DNA from: Aplidium turbinatum
Lineage: Eukaryota; Chordata; Ascidiacea; Aplousobranchia; Polyclinidae
NCBI GenBank assembly: GCA_918807975.1
Contig: OU964920.1
Span: forward strand, 43,739,979-43,803,978
DNA: 64,000 nucleotides
Direction: 5' to 3'
Position 1 is the first letter of the stretch. Each line of letters starts with the position of its first letter. Below are positions 1 through 10,079 of the stretch, one piece after another. A model generated the notes under the pieces. It saw only the letters and a program-made list of their open reading frames with translations, ran no database searches and was not told the DNA's origin. Position numbers and translations under genes: made by a program.

Positions 1-653
1 AATATATGCATATTGTATATTTAGCCATCTGAACTCAAGTATAATATATTGAGCTTGACAACTGGTTAGTGAGCCATTGGTTCTTGTGAGTTTAGATTCG
101 ATTCCATGTCGGGTCATATCAAACAAACTTTATTTTACAGCAACACGTTTCTTGCGCAAAGCAATAGGAAAATTTGTAAAAACCCCAGCCCCAAGAGAAA
201 TAGCCCAAGCAGTGACAACAACACAGTAATGATTGTGTGTTCTTGTACAAAGCAGTAATAATTGTAGATGTGTGTTGCTTCATAAAACATACAGTTTCAG
301 CCCAGCAGCATGAGGCGTAACAGGGTATGTACGTTCTTGCCTTAAATCCATTCTGCTTATGCTGAGTGCCAAGCAGGGAAGTGATATAGTTTCATGTTTT
401 TTCTAATGTTCTATGACCAGATTATGTATCGAACCAATATTTACCGACTCAGAGGCTACCACTTTATCCACTAAGCCACAGAGCCGATATCAACTATACG
501 AAAGATTGAAACACTTTATGCAATAAATGCGTATTACTACTTTTTTTGGATCTACGACAAATACAAGCACCCAAACTATAGTCTCAGACTTTGGCGAAGG
601 GGTTTATGCCTTTTTCAACATATTAGGCTATATATTGAGATTTTATAAGTGTA
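1..653. other. Gene-free left edge with SINE-like scraps
   Basis: No coding region recognised. Around 55-140 there is a tRNA-B-box-like stretch (GATTCGATTCCATGTCGGGT) that resembles the head of the SINE at 13005-13236, and around 445-490 a reverse-oriented tRNA-like stretch. If FUT-A has a first exon like that of FUT-B it must lie to the left of this edge, because none is visible here. Confidence 0.4.
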
Positions 654-699
654 ATGATTAGCAACAAGAAGGGACAAGAGATTAGTTTTTCCCCACGTT

Positions 700-930
700 T
701 TGTATTCCCGACTGCCAATGTCCAATCAGCTGCACAGCCGAGTGATGAGAGTTCTCACTGGACTTTCGAAATGACGTCGATTCTACGCCAATTGAGAACA
801 CGCCGCTGTGTATTCAGCAGAACACATAACAACACACTTGAAGATGGACACGAAGATTGTGTTCCTTGCTTTCCTCTCCACTCATATAAAATTTTTACAC
901 ACTGAGCATAAGCCTGGGCGTAACAAAAAT
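700..930 (+). repeat. tRNA-derived SINE, family B
   Basis: Has a degraded tRNA-like head followed by the body shared with the best copy at 61720-61925 (GGACACTTAAAGGCATGCC, then GGACACAAAGATTGGCTTCC, then TAAGCCTGG). A matching degraded copy lies at the equivalent place upstream of FUT-B exon 2 (20560-20760, minus), so this insertion appears older than the duplication that made the two fucosyltransferase genes. Confidence 0.6.
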
Positions 931-962
931 GTTTTTAATACAAAACTGGAATCGACTCTTGA

Positions 963-1682
963 TAGTTCATTGATGTGTGTGAATCCTATGCTTCTAGACA
1001 TGACATTATTTTCAACTGTAAAAAAACTGTTGGATTGGTCCATCAATGTCGCAAATTTAAAGTTTTGACTTCTCCATGCATGCGGTTGTACAATACACAA
1101 ATTAAATTTGTTGGACAAGTGAAATATTTAGGTATACTGATTGATGATACCATCAGTGATGACGCAGATATTAAAAGGCAAGTGCGATCTCTTTATGTCG
1201 CTGCCAATCAGCTTAGGTCCAAGTTTGGAAATTGCTCTACCGAAGTTAAAAATGTAATGTACCAATCATATTGTATGCCAATGTATGGTTCGCAACTATG
1301 GTGTAACTATAAAACTTCTACTTTAAATCGCATACGAGTTGCTTACAACGACTCATACAGAATTATCCACAATTTGTCAAGATGCGACAGTGCTAGAGTG
1401 TATCAGGTACAGAACGACGTGTTAACATTTGATGCTCTATTAAGAAAAAATTGCTATGCATTTGTAGAACGTTGCAAAAGATCAATTAATCCACTTTTGC
1501 GCAATATTATGTCTTCTGATTATTACTTTAATTCTACATTTTATATTCACTACAACAGTATTTTGTACGTTGTTTGATGTAGCCTGCTTGATGTTGTGTT
1601 AGTCTGATATTTTGTGTGATGACTGTTAAAAATTTAAATTCTATGGACTTTGAGTCTGATTGCAAATAAATAAATAAATAAA
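963..1682 (+). mobile_element. 5'-truncated LINE, C-terminal RT region
   Basis: Open frame to 1577 translates as the part of a non-LTR reverse transcriptase after the catalytic YADD box: FNCKKTVGL, then KYLGILIDD, DDADIKRQVRSLY and CMPMYGSQLWCNY, all typical of LINE thumb and connection regions. The catalytic part is absent, so it is 5'-truncated. It ends in a short TAAA-rich tail (about 1667-1682). The paralogous site upstream of FUT-B exon 2 has matching flanks on both sides (ACAAAAATGT...AAAACTG and CTATGGCGTCATAACT) but no LINE, so it serves as an empty site. Clade not assigned. Confidence 0.8.
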
Positions 1683-1724
1683 ATAAGTTTCTATGGCGTC
1701 ATAACTTGGAGTGTTTGCTTCTAG

Positions 1725-4532
1725 GAGCACCATATCATAATATGGAATCCTTTAAAAGCAAAGAAATCTGACGTTCCATCTCCTGTCAAAGTCAGTGCAA
1801 AAAACTGTGGAAAATGTTCCGTCAGTTATGACCAATCGAAGGTAATATATGGAAGTAGAATACGTTTGTTGGCAGCCGATTGTAGCAAGAATTGACACCG
1901 ATAGACACCGTGTTTCGCCCATGAGGCTGGGCTCATCGGTATTGCACCACTAATTCCTGCCACTAATTCAGTTGAAACCTTACCGTTGTGGAAAAAATAA
2001 CTAAACCAGCATGTGCCAAGGGTAAACAATGTGAAACGGGATGCTCTTCCTGGCAGTCAGCACAAGGCTGAATTCGTTAGAACAACGAGCTATTTACGAG
2101 TCGCTCACCATCGCGGTCAAGCGAGCGGCGGCGTTTCGAGGTTATGTGTATTAGTGGTGCGATACTGATGAGCAAGCCTCATAGGCGAAACACCGGTATC
2201 TATAGCTGTCAATTCTTGCTACAATCTGCTACCGACAAACATGTAGGCCTACTTATCGAGTCTCAATGGCTAGCGAGCATGCTACACTGCGATGGTAAGC
2301 GACTCGCTAATAGCTCACTGTTCAAGCAAGTTCAGCCTTGTGCTGACTACCAGGAAGAGCACCCCTTTCTACATATTATCGAACTAGAGGTTAAAGTTCT
2401 CAGTCAGCAAATCAGTTGTTTGTACTATTGCATTTTAAGACGTTGAATCGATGACAAACGGACTGATTTGCTGATTAACGTAAAGTTATTAATGGGATTA
2501 TTAATCGTTTTTTGCACTATACTTCTCTAATACTAAATGCATGATACTAACAGAGAGTGAAGTAACTATGATGATAATGTGATAATAATAAAGATGATAA
2601 TGATGCTAGCACCAGTAATGAGATCCTTGTTTAGATGTTTTAATCTTATCTTTTTATTTTTCAGTTAAATGAAACTGCGACCAAGGCTGTAGTGTTCAAC
2701 TATCTTGACCTAAAAGCTTCATCTTTACCAACACATAGGTTGGTGTGTTCAAGTTATTGTAAACTTTATTTGCTGTATATTTTATCACACTAACCCTTTT
2801 GAATCATTGGGAAATTCAGAGGAAGATTTAGACGAATTTGTATTTTGCATTATGATTATTTAATTTAGTTGAAGACTTACTCTCAAAATTGCTTCAAGGT
2901 TTAAGAATTTTCTATTTGTAGAAACGATCAACTCTTTGTGTGGTGGTCAATGGAAGCGCCCCCTGCATTGTTGCATTTTCGAGGGATAACTTTGAAAAAA
3001 TTTGACGGGCTTTTCAATCTGACCATGACTCACAGGTTCGTGTAGATTCTAGAACATTCGACCAACTGGCACATAAGTAAATCAATGCAAACTTCAACAG
3101 CTACTTGGCTTGCACAATGGCTTTCATAGGCCTATTAAATTATTTATTCTATTTGCCAGTAAATTAAATAAATTTTCCATTTATCAAATGAAATCGATGC
3201 ATTTTTGTGCAAACAGATTTTTTATTCTTTTGTCGTATCCAGGCTTCCGCCCGATGGCTGAAAACTAAAATGCGAACGCTGCGAGCCAAGTATGTGTTGG
3301 AAATTCGCAGTCGTCGTGATCACCTTCAAACGTAGTTTGGTTGGTTTTGAATTTATTCCCGGACTGACAAAGTCTCTGAAAGGTTTTTCCTGGCAGGTTT
3401 GCGTATAGCATACTTGTAGAGGCTTTGAACCACTGACGCAGGACGGTTATCGAGATTGACAGAGTGAAGTTTCCAATAATTTTTGAAGTGTTTATTGTTG
3501 AGGAGTAATTCCATCCACTAGATGCCACTGGATTTAGAGTAGTCCTAAAATGCGTTGCTCAAGCGCACACCGAAAGAGCCTAACCAGCGCCGCTTGATCT
3601 TGAGTCGGGCGCGTAACCACTGAGCTAATGGGGCATTTCATTAAGTGGGTTGCCATAGGCATTGCCGAATGCTGACGAACCTTGTCCAGTCGGCGGTTTT
3701 TTGCATTTTTCATTGATTATTTTGGTTCAATATGTCATTCACCGGATGTTTTATCTTGTCACTTTATTTGGTTAGGAGAGATTCTGACGTCTATTTTGGA
3801 TACTCACTGGCTGGAAGACTTTGGGAAGCTTTCCAGAAGACGTCATCCGGTGACGTAGAGAAAGACATCAGTGATACAATTTCAAATAAACGCAAATTAG
3901 CCCTTTGGATTGTTTCAAATTGTAACGTAACCATCGGGGCCAAAAAGCGAATGGCATACACTGATCAACTTCTGGCAGCTGGCCTTTCCTTGGACCGGTT
4001 CGGGGGGTGTTTCCCGGAGCGTGGCAGGATTTTAACTATGGAAATAACCAAAATGTACATGTTTTACTTTGCTTTTGAAAACAGTCTGGGCTGCAAAGAT
4101 TACATCACTGAAAAAGTATTTAACAATGCGTTGAAAATGGGAACGGTCCCTGTTGTCATGGGGGCCCCCAAGTCAGATTACGAAGCTATCGTTCCACCAG
4201 GCTCTTGTATATATGTTGAAGATTTTAAATCTCCAGCAGATTTAGTGAAATATTTAAATTATCTGTATAAAAACATTACTGCGTACAAAGAATACTTCAA
4301 ATGGAGAACTATGTCATTTGAGGACATGCCTCAACATAACAGAACTAAAGGTTTTTGCAATTTATGTCGCATACTACATGGTATCAATGTGGACGATATA
4401 TACAAACCGAAACATATCACTAACCAAGAAAGCATTCCTTTATTTGGGTATCCCAGTCATCCAAGAATTGTATCGTCATTACAAAGATGGTTTTACACAA
4501 CAGAGAACAAAGAATGTTTGGCCAAACAATAA
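1725..4532 (+). CDS. Alpha-1,3-fucosyltransferase FUT-A (GT10), exons 2-5
   Basis: Transfers fucose from GDP-fucose to glycans in the Golgi lumen (family knowledge). Exons read with GT-AG ends and matching phases: 1725-1841, 2665-2738, 2922-3035, 3776-4532 (TAA), coding 353 residues. They carry IIIWNPL and a CGKCS Cys pair, KAVVFNYLDLK, LFVWWSMEAP, THRRDSDVYFGY, and in the last exon the GT10 core FYFAFENSLGCKDYITEK followed by GTVPVVMG, CIYVEDFKSPADL and YFKWR. Potential N-glycosylation sites include NLT and NVT. The first exon (cytoplasmic tail and membrane anchor) would be left of the window. No internal stop was seen in these exons. The inverted paralogue FUT-B is at 13262-24017. Intron 2 (1842-2664) holds the ribozyme-bearing repeat; intron 4 (3036-3775) holds SINE pieces. 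Specificity (Lewis-type or core) cannot be read from the sequence. Confidence 0.88.
1898..1945 (-). ncRNA. Hammerhead ribozyme-like motif (decayed)
   Basis: Read on the minus strand: CAATA, then CCGATGAG (consensus CTGATGAG with one change), stem II GCCC/GGGC closed by an AGCCTCAT loop, then CGAAAC, a short stem III, and GTGTC followed by TATCG, which pairs imperfectly with the 5' strand as stem I. The order fits a type I hammerhead with a very short stem III. Confidence 0.5.
2159..2206 (+). ncRNA. Hammerhead ribozyme-like motif
   Basis: Order of parts: stem I strand GCGATA, core CTGATGA (2165-2171), a weakened stem II, core GAAA (2187-2190), palindromic stem III close to ACACCGGTGT, a putative cleavage site after GTATC (C2200), and stem I strand TATAGC, which pairs with GCGATA apart from one mismatch. 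Stem III with almost no loop is known for dimer-acting hammerheads in retroelements. Activity is not shown. Confidence 0.55.
2393..2485. mobile_element. Short palindromic MITE (about 90 bp), family P90
   Basis: Starts CAGTCAGCAAATCAGT and ends ACTGATTTGCTG with a GACGTTGAATC-like centre. The orthologous copy in FUT-B intron 2 is at 20265-20352, so it predates the duplication. Other members of the same palindromic plan: 30890-30995, 31205-31275, 45110-45230, 60118-60212, 60300-60385, 63395-63485. Confidence 0.6.
3225..3336 (-). repeat. SINE family B fragment in FUT-A intron 4
   Basis: Begins TGTCGTATCCAGGCTTCCGC and contains GATCACCTTCAAACG, reverse complements of the 3' part of SINE B. The matching intron of FUT-B has a SINE B at 14400-14612 with similar flanking sequence (TTTTTGTGCAAACA), so this is a shared pre-duplication insertion, here cut into by SINE A. 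Confidence 0.5.
3337..3636 (-). repeat. tRNA-derived SINE, family A
   Basis: Reverse complement starts with a tRNA-like A box (TAGCTCAGTGGTTACGCG), then a B-box-like region, then CGCTTGAGCAACGCATT and a body ending near GAATTTATTCCCGGACTGAC on the plus strand. Other copies: 6543-6815 (+), 11630-11775 (-), 12385-12662 (-), 31325-31560 (+), and a fragment within 33640-33715 (-). Confidence 0.7.
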
Positions 4533-4635
4533 TAATAGACTACGAAGGCTGTAATAGACTGTGGGTTGTTGGCCATATGCGCTTCTTTGAGACATACTGT
4601 AAATAAGGTGTGTCACAATTCCTTATGACCACTAT

Positions 4636-5619
4636 GCCTCAGACCACTTCACCTACCTTGGTTCAACGGTCACCAGCAACCTGTCCTTAGATAAGGAAAT
4701 CGACAGACGGATAGCCAGGGCTGCAGGAGTGATGACTCAACTCGGGGCGAGAGTGTGGGACAATAATCTTTTAACAGTTAACACGAAACTCAAAGTGTAC
4801 CGTGCGTGTGTTCTTAGTACTCTGCTGTACGGTAATGCATGGACTTCTAAATAGTAGCATCTGGACTGGAAACTCAGTGGGCAACATGAGGCCAAACAGT
4901 TGGTACAACAGTTGGCCAACAGTGGACCAACAGCCAAGTAACTAACCCTTTTGGCCCACTGTTGGCCAACTGTTGTACCAACTGTTTGGCCTCATGTTGC
5001 CCACTGAGTTTCCAGTCCAGATGCTACTATTTAGAAGTCCATGGGTAATGAGTCCTGGACCACTTATGCCAGAAAAGAAAACCGCCTTGAAAGCTTTCAC
5101 CTTCGTTGCTTGAGGCGCATTCTTGGTATTTCCTGGAAGGACAGAATACCCAACACCACTGTTCTGGAACGTTCTTGCTCCCTGAGCATACACTTCCTCC
5201 TCTGCCAGCGACGTCTACGCTGGTTGGGGCATGTATCCAGAATGAAGGATGGGCGCATTCCAAAGGACATTCTGTACAGTGAACTTGCCACAGGGAAAGG
5301 CCCAGTAGGACGACCTGCACTGCGTTACAGAGACGTTTGCAAACGCGACCTGAAGCTAACTGACATAGATCCTGCCAGCTGGGAACTGATCGCAGCAAAC
5401 TGCAACAGATGGCGCTACGAAGTCAGTGCGGGTCTAGCAAAGGGTCAGTCGAAGCGGAGGAAGCAACTAGAGCAAAGAAGACAAAGAAGAAAAGAGAGAC
5501 AGCAGCCTCAGAACTCCGCTGATTTCATATGTCCAAACTGTGGACGAGACTGCCACGCCAGGATTGGACTTCAGAGCCACATGAGAAGCTGTTGTACCCA
5601 AAGTGCTACCATCATCTGA
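4636..5619 (+). mobile_element. 5'-truncated LINE interrupted by a foldback MITE
   Basis: 4646-4837 translates to HFTYLGSTVTSNLSLDKEID and on to STLLYGN, typical post-catalytic LINE RT sequence. After a 206-bp insertion the frame resumes from about 5044 as ESWTTYARKENRL, FHLRCLRRILGISWKDRIPN, LRWLGHVSRMKDGRIPKDIL, GRPALRYRDVCKRDLK, and ends with a C2H2-like finger FICPNCGRDCHARIGLQSH and HMRSC before the stop at 5619. Without the insertion and one target-site copy the two halves read in one frame, so the coding sequence was intact here when the MITE landed. The catalytic RT and endonuclease regions are missing. Confidence 0.85.
4838..5043. mobile_element. 206-bp near-perfect palindromic (foldback) MITE
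   Basis: Arms run from CATGGACTTCTAAATAGTAG inward and from CTACTATTTAGAAGTCCATG at the other end, about 88-90 bp each with nearly complete pairing, around a spacer of about 25-30 bp. It is flanked by a 7-bp direct repeat, GGTAATG, at 4831-4837 and 5044-5050, which is the target-site duplication inside the LINE frame. The near-identity of the arms suggests a recent insertion. Superfamily unknown. Confidence 0.85.
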
Positions 5620-5721
5620 AAAGATGGAAGGATGCCTACTACTATGCCTCTGGTTTAGATAATTGTTATTTTGCAAAGTTCACTTTGAATCAATTTGTAC
5701 TATCTCTTATCAGCTCACTCA

Positions 5722-5860
5722 GTGTAGTCCGAGGACATCGTAAATCTGAGGTGGTAAAAAGATAGACCATCGGCCCCAGATGCTCATACGACGACGACGA
5801 CCTTAATTGTTGCACAGCGACAATAAATAAATCCATAACATTATTATTGTTTTTGAACCT
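5722..5860 (+). repeat. LINE 3'-end fragment followed by a SINE-type tail
   Basis: 5722-5803 (GTGTAGTCCGAGGACATCG to a GAC-repeat tail) matches the 3' end of the LINE at 15003-16150. 5803-5860 (CTTAATTGTTGCACAGCGAC to CCATAACATTATTATT) matches the tail of the SINE C copy at 13180-13236. How the two parts are joined is unclear. Confidence 0.5.
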
Positions 5861-6285
5861 CCTAATGTTTGCCACTATTGCTAAGTTTGACTATAAGTGC
5901 CAAGTACAAAGCAAAGACAAGATTATGCTAGTTTGACTCTCAGTGTGCGTGATTGATCTTAGGCTATTGAATAACCTTTGTGCCGATATGAGTTACGCTT
6001 TGCCATTCACAACTAAGTATAGTAAAACTGCATTGTTATTACGTGTGTTACTTTACTTGCGGCTGTTGGGTTGTTGCATGATTCTGTTATAGTCAATGAT
6101 TGAATCAGTTCTACCATGTAGAACAGTGGCTCAAAAGCGTTGCATGCTGTGTAGTGTACAGTGTGAGTGTATCTTTTATTTATTGAACTTTTTTGTATTC
6201 TGTGGGTTTAAGCTAATAAGCAGTTTATTAAAGCTTCAAAAAAGGCCAATACTATAGACGACAGACGTGTTCTATTTTGATGGTC
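5861..6285. other. Stretch with nothing recognised
   Basis: AT-rich sequence without a credible exon, tRNA-like element or inverted repeat that I could see. Confidence 0.4.
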
Positions 6286-6482
6286 TGCCCAAGGCCGTTG
6301 AGAGGATGATTAGGGCTGGGTACCAAAAAAATGCTTTGGGCCTTATTCTCAACGCACTATATCCAAAGAGTACGAGATGTTTTCTTCAAGTTTCATGGCC
6401 CCCTGGAAAGGCTACAGGCCCCTGAAATCATCCCAGTCCAAAAATACCCCCTGGACCCTCTCTCCACGCTACTGCTGATAGT
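6286..6482 (+). repeat. Interspersed repeat family G
   Basis: Begins GGCCGTTGAGAGGATGATTA and continues through TATCCAAAGAGTACGAGATG and GGCCCCCTGGAAAGG. Related copies are at 17765-18020, 34250-34395, within 47870-48350 and near 51590-51712. Class not established; it may be a non-autonomous DNA element. Confidence 0.5.
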
Positions 6483-6542
6483 ATGCCTGTCAATGGTATG
6501 CTATCTCAAATATACATCTTGCATATTTAACTGTTTAATGTA

Positions 6543-6815
6543 CAATTATCCAGTGATATCTAGACGCTGGTTCGACTCTCAGAGTGTGTGCTTGACAAAC
6601 GCATTTTAAGGATTTCTCTCCATTCAGCGGCACCTAATGTATGGAATAATTCCCCGGCAACACTTCAACAATCGGAAATTTCACTCTGCCAATCTCGGTA
6701 ACCGGCCCTGCGTCAAGAGCCTCTACAAGTATGCGAAACTACCAGGAATAACCAATCAACGCTTTGTCAGTCCGAGGATAAAGATTCATAACCAACCAAC
6801 CAGTGATATCTATGC
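6543..6815 (+). repeat. tRNA-derived SINE, family A
   Basis: Contains a B-box-like GCTGGTTCGACTCTC, then CTTGACAAACGCATT, a central ATGGAATAATTCCCCGGCAA and the shared 3' end GTCAGTCCGAGGATAAAGAT. The 3' end has a short CCAA-type tail. Confidence 0.7.
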
Positions 6816-7066
6816 ATTGACTCAATTATTCGTAATTACTTACACAATGACCATCATTTAATGGTGTTGAATGTTACGATATACTGCACAACTGCACTGT
6901 AACATTATTTTTATCATTTTGTCTAAAAGGTCATCAGTCAAATTAATAAATCATGTTTTCTTTTGTGATCAAATTGTGATCTATAAATTAAGTTCGAAGG
7001 TAACTCAAATGCTATAATTGCTCCTGCAACATTTGCTATTACCACGCCAATTTGTATGTCGTAGTG

Positions 7067-7421
7067 CAGGGCTACTCAACTGGCGGACCGCGGTTCGCAT
7101 CTGGACCTTCTGGGTGTTGAAGGTGGACCTTGAGCTTTTGGAAGAATAACCTCATTGCCACGTTTCAGGGCTTCTTTAAACAGATTTCTACTAGGAGGAA
7201 GCAATTTTTACTTTGATTATCTTAGTTGCTGGGGGGCTTCGACCCCTAAACTCCCCAACACTTTCTCAGAAATCCAAGTCAAGTTACATTTTACCTAAGC
7301 AAGTGGTTTGGTACAGATAGTTTAACTTCATGGTTGCGTGGGAAATAATTTATTTATAGGACCGCTAAAAGTATTCAATTTGTCAAACCGGACCTTTGTT
7401 AACATTAGTTGAGCAACCCTG
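7067..7421. mobile_element. Non-autonomous hAT element
   Basis: Ends are CAGGGCTACTCAACTGG and TAGTTGAGCAACCCTG, imperfect inverted repeats of hAT type. Flanks TCGTAGTG (7059-7066) and TCGTGTAG (7422-7429) look like an 8-bp target-site duplication that has diverged. No transposase is encoded. Confidence 0.65.
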
Positions 7422-7429
7422 TCGTGTAG

Positions 7430-8272
7430 TGAGAAACCTTGTTTGACACTTGTGACGTGACATTGCTTATAAAGCGATGGCAATGATTTGTTCCCGGATT
7501 GTGGGTTAAAATAAGTTTTTTGTTTATGCTTTAAAAGAAACGTAGGCCTTCCTTGTTGCTGTAACCTTGGTCTGATTGAACTTGGAAACACGATTCCGAA
7601 AATACGTATGTTAAAACTATGATGTCACTTACACTTTGACCAATAAATTTAGCCAAACATAAACTTCTTTGCTTTAGCACGTGTGCACTGAACTGTGACA
7701 AGCAATCAAGATTTCCACCAATAGCGAATGCCAACCACAGCTCCTCACAGTCAACACATCAGCTTCATATCTACTGCAGAGTTGAGCATGGAGTGGAACC
7801 GGTGTTTGCCCGATTTTCAGAAAATGGAGTGGATTTGGAGTTTGATTCAGCGACTTTGCATTTTAGTGTAATCAATTATAAGTTCCGTACAAGTCTGTTT
7901 GTAAAAGAAAAAATTAAAAATGTCCACACGATTTTTGACCCAGCGGTTATGCTTATAATGAGCTTGCGTCTGTGCTACACAAAAAACAATTCCGTGTTAC
8001 TAAACTTGACAAAGATTTGTGCACTCTTTGAGCTATTTCATGTTATTCGCATTAGCTGGTATCACGTTAACTCATAATTTGATTTTGGAGTGGATTTGGT
8101 GTCTAAAATCATGAGATGTTTTGGAGTCGGATTGGAGTGGAGTCTGGTTTCATGGAGTAAAAATGGAGTCGGAGTCTCAAAAATTACACTGCGCTTAGCA
8201 GTGCAGTTTCAGGCATTGCTGCATGTCAATGTATCCATGCTGACTCACTTATAATGTCAGGCTGCGTATACT
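7430..8272. other. Stretch with no gene recognised
   Basis: Around 8085-8185 there is a loose GGAGT-rich run (GGAGTGGATTTGG-like motifs). Otherwise no exon or repeat family could be assigned. Confidence 0.35.
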
Positions 8273-9469
8273 CAGAGATGGGCAAGATCACCAGTATTGG
8301 TGATCTTGAAGATCAAAATCACCAAGAACAGGTGATCTTGAAGATCAAGATCATCAAACTATGTGATCTTGAAGATCAAGAACAAGATCGTGATCTTGAA
8401 GATTAAGATCACTTTCAAGATCACTTTTTGTGTACTTGAAATAAAAATGAAGTTTTTTGATCAATGATGTTGCAAAAAATAATTACTATAAGCAACCTGG
8501 GTAAAGGTATATAGTTGGTACTGCTAACTTTTACTTTTAACTGTGACTCGATCGCTGGCCTAAGAATTGTAATAAGGTAGTGACTGTTGCTATTGGGCCT
8601 ATCAATTGTTGACGTAGTTTGCGTAAAATTGCAACGTCACACCCAAGGCCGAGGTTAATTACAGCAGTACTGAAAAAGTCGCTAAATTTGCAAATAATTT
8701 TATACTTTTGTTTATAATAAATAAATAAAATAAATTTTGAACTGCATTATTTTTTACCAAATTTTTGTTTGGTTCATGTGGGAGTTTTTATACGTGTTAC
8801 AAAGTAGTTTCAACTACCACTGTATTATGCCAATGTTTATTGCATCATTTACCCATCTGGCAACCTTGATACTGTTGTCTGCTATCAAAAAAGTTCAGAG
8901 GTTTGCGGTCAGACAAACCGCTCCATACTCAGACCCTAAACGAGTCTTGGTCTGGTTGATTTGCTACAATAAACCACTTTACATGACCAAAGTCGGCTAG
9001 AGTCCAGATTTTTTAACACCGCCATTCTAGACTTTTGAAACATCTAAAATTGGTTCAAAGAAGGCAAACATTTCTTTAAAATTCACACATGGAAATTGTG
9101 AACAAAGTTAAATCATTTTTATTATATGTCAACATAAAGTACACGGAAGTTGACTTCTTTATTATGACCAACACAGAAACTTTTTTCAATTTTGAAATGG
9201 CAACACTGACCAGATTAGATGGATACTTTAAATCGCCTTTTGTTGGACACGTATCATATTAACAGTGGCTTAATGTCAGTAATTGTCACTAACTACTTTG
9301 TACAGTACGAGTTCTAAAAAAATGCCTCTTTCTAGTAAGTAAACTTCAATTTTAAAGTGATCTTGATCTTATTGTTCTTCAAGATCAAGATCACACAAAG
9401 AAAAGTGATCTTAGATCAAGATCACCAAAAAAAAGATGATCTTCAAGATCAAGATCACGCCCATCTCTG
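8273..9469. mobile_element. Non-autonomous hAT-like element with GATC-rich ends
   Basis: Ends CAGAGATGGGC and GCCCATCTCTG. Both sub-terminal regions (8290-8430 and 9355-9455) are arrays of the partly palindromic GATCTTGAAGATCAAGATCA, in opposite orientation. Flanks CGTATACT and CGTGTAGG are a possible decayed 8-bp duplication. A second, partial copy lies at about 17200-18540 with shared interior sequence (TTTGTGTACTTGAAA, GGTCTGGTTGAT, ACATGACCAAAGTCG). No long coding frame. Confidence 0.6.
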
Positions 9470-10079
9470 CGTGTAGGCTAGAGTAGACTACATACGATAC
9501 TTTCACTTAATGCTGCGTCTGAAAAATAATTAGCCACAGGTATGCAAATTTTGTTATATTTAAAACTTATTTTGTTTGGAAAGCAATCGTCCCATTCATT
9601 GATATGATAACCATTTGCAGAAGTGATTCCAACTGTCGCAAAAAGTGACCAAAACGAAGTTAATCTTGTCTAAATTTTCTGGCGGCAAGCCCAGTCATCC
9701 ACACACACTGGTAGCCTACTCTTTTTTTTATCTTCAAATTCTGTAGTTTTACACTTTTAGGCAATTATTTTATTTGTCGGAACTTTGGTGCTATCCAAAA
9801 TTTGTTTTAGATCCGCAACTATTTGCGAGTATGCGAATTTGCGATATAGGTAGGATTAGATTAAGTTTTTTATAAAGTCTTGCGACCGTGCCATATTTTA
9901 AACTGATTGTCCTGTGCATGTTATAACGTCCTCGTTTTGTCGCTTATACCTTTTCTTGACTTCTGCTGTGTTTGGCACGTATTGTTTTCGTTGCGATGGT
10001 CAGAAATAAAAACAAACTGAAATATGTAATTAAGTTTTTAAAGAAATTTTGAAACCCGAGAATAAAGATTTCTTGTATC
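9470..10079. other. Stretch with nothing recognised
   Basis: AT-rich; no exon, SINE head or terminal repeat was recognised. Confidence 0.35.

Larger units (their letters stand above)
1845..2392. repeat. Interspersed repeat with hammerhead-like motifs, two opposed units
   Basis: Two copies of one repeat face each other: a minus-strand part (about 1857-2125) and a plus-strand part (about 2145-2380). Shared landmarks are ATTAGTGGTGCGATACTGAT, CAATTCTTGCTACAATC, CGACTCGCTAATAGCTC and AGCCTTGTGCTGACTGCCAG. On the minus strand the tail of one unit precedes the head of the next, which suggests a head-to-tail dimer fragment. A further copy is at 38930-39260. The block is absent from the matching intron of FUT-B, so it probably arrived after the gene duplication. 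Confidence 0.6.

Noticed and set aside
5027-5398. Minus-strand frames opposite the LINE at 4636-5619
   Set aside because: Shadow frames of the LINE coding strand.
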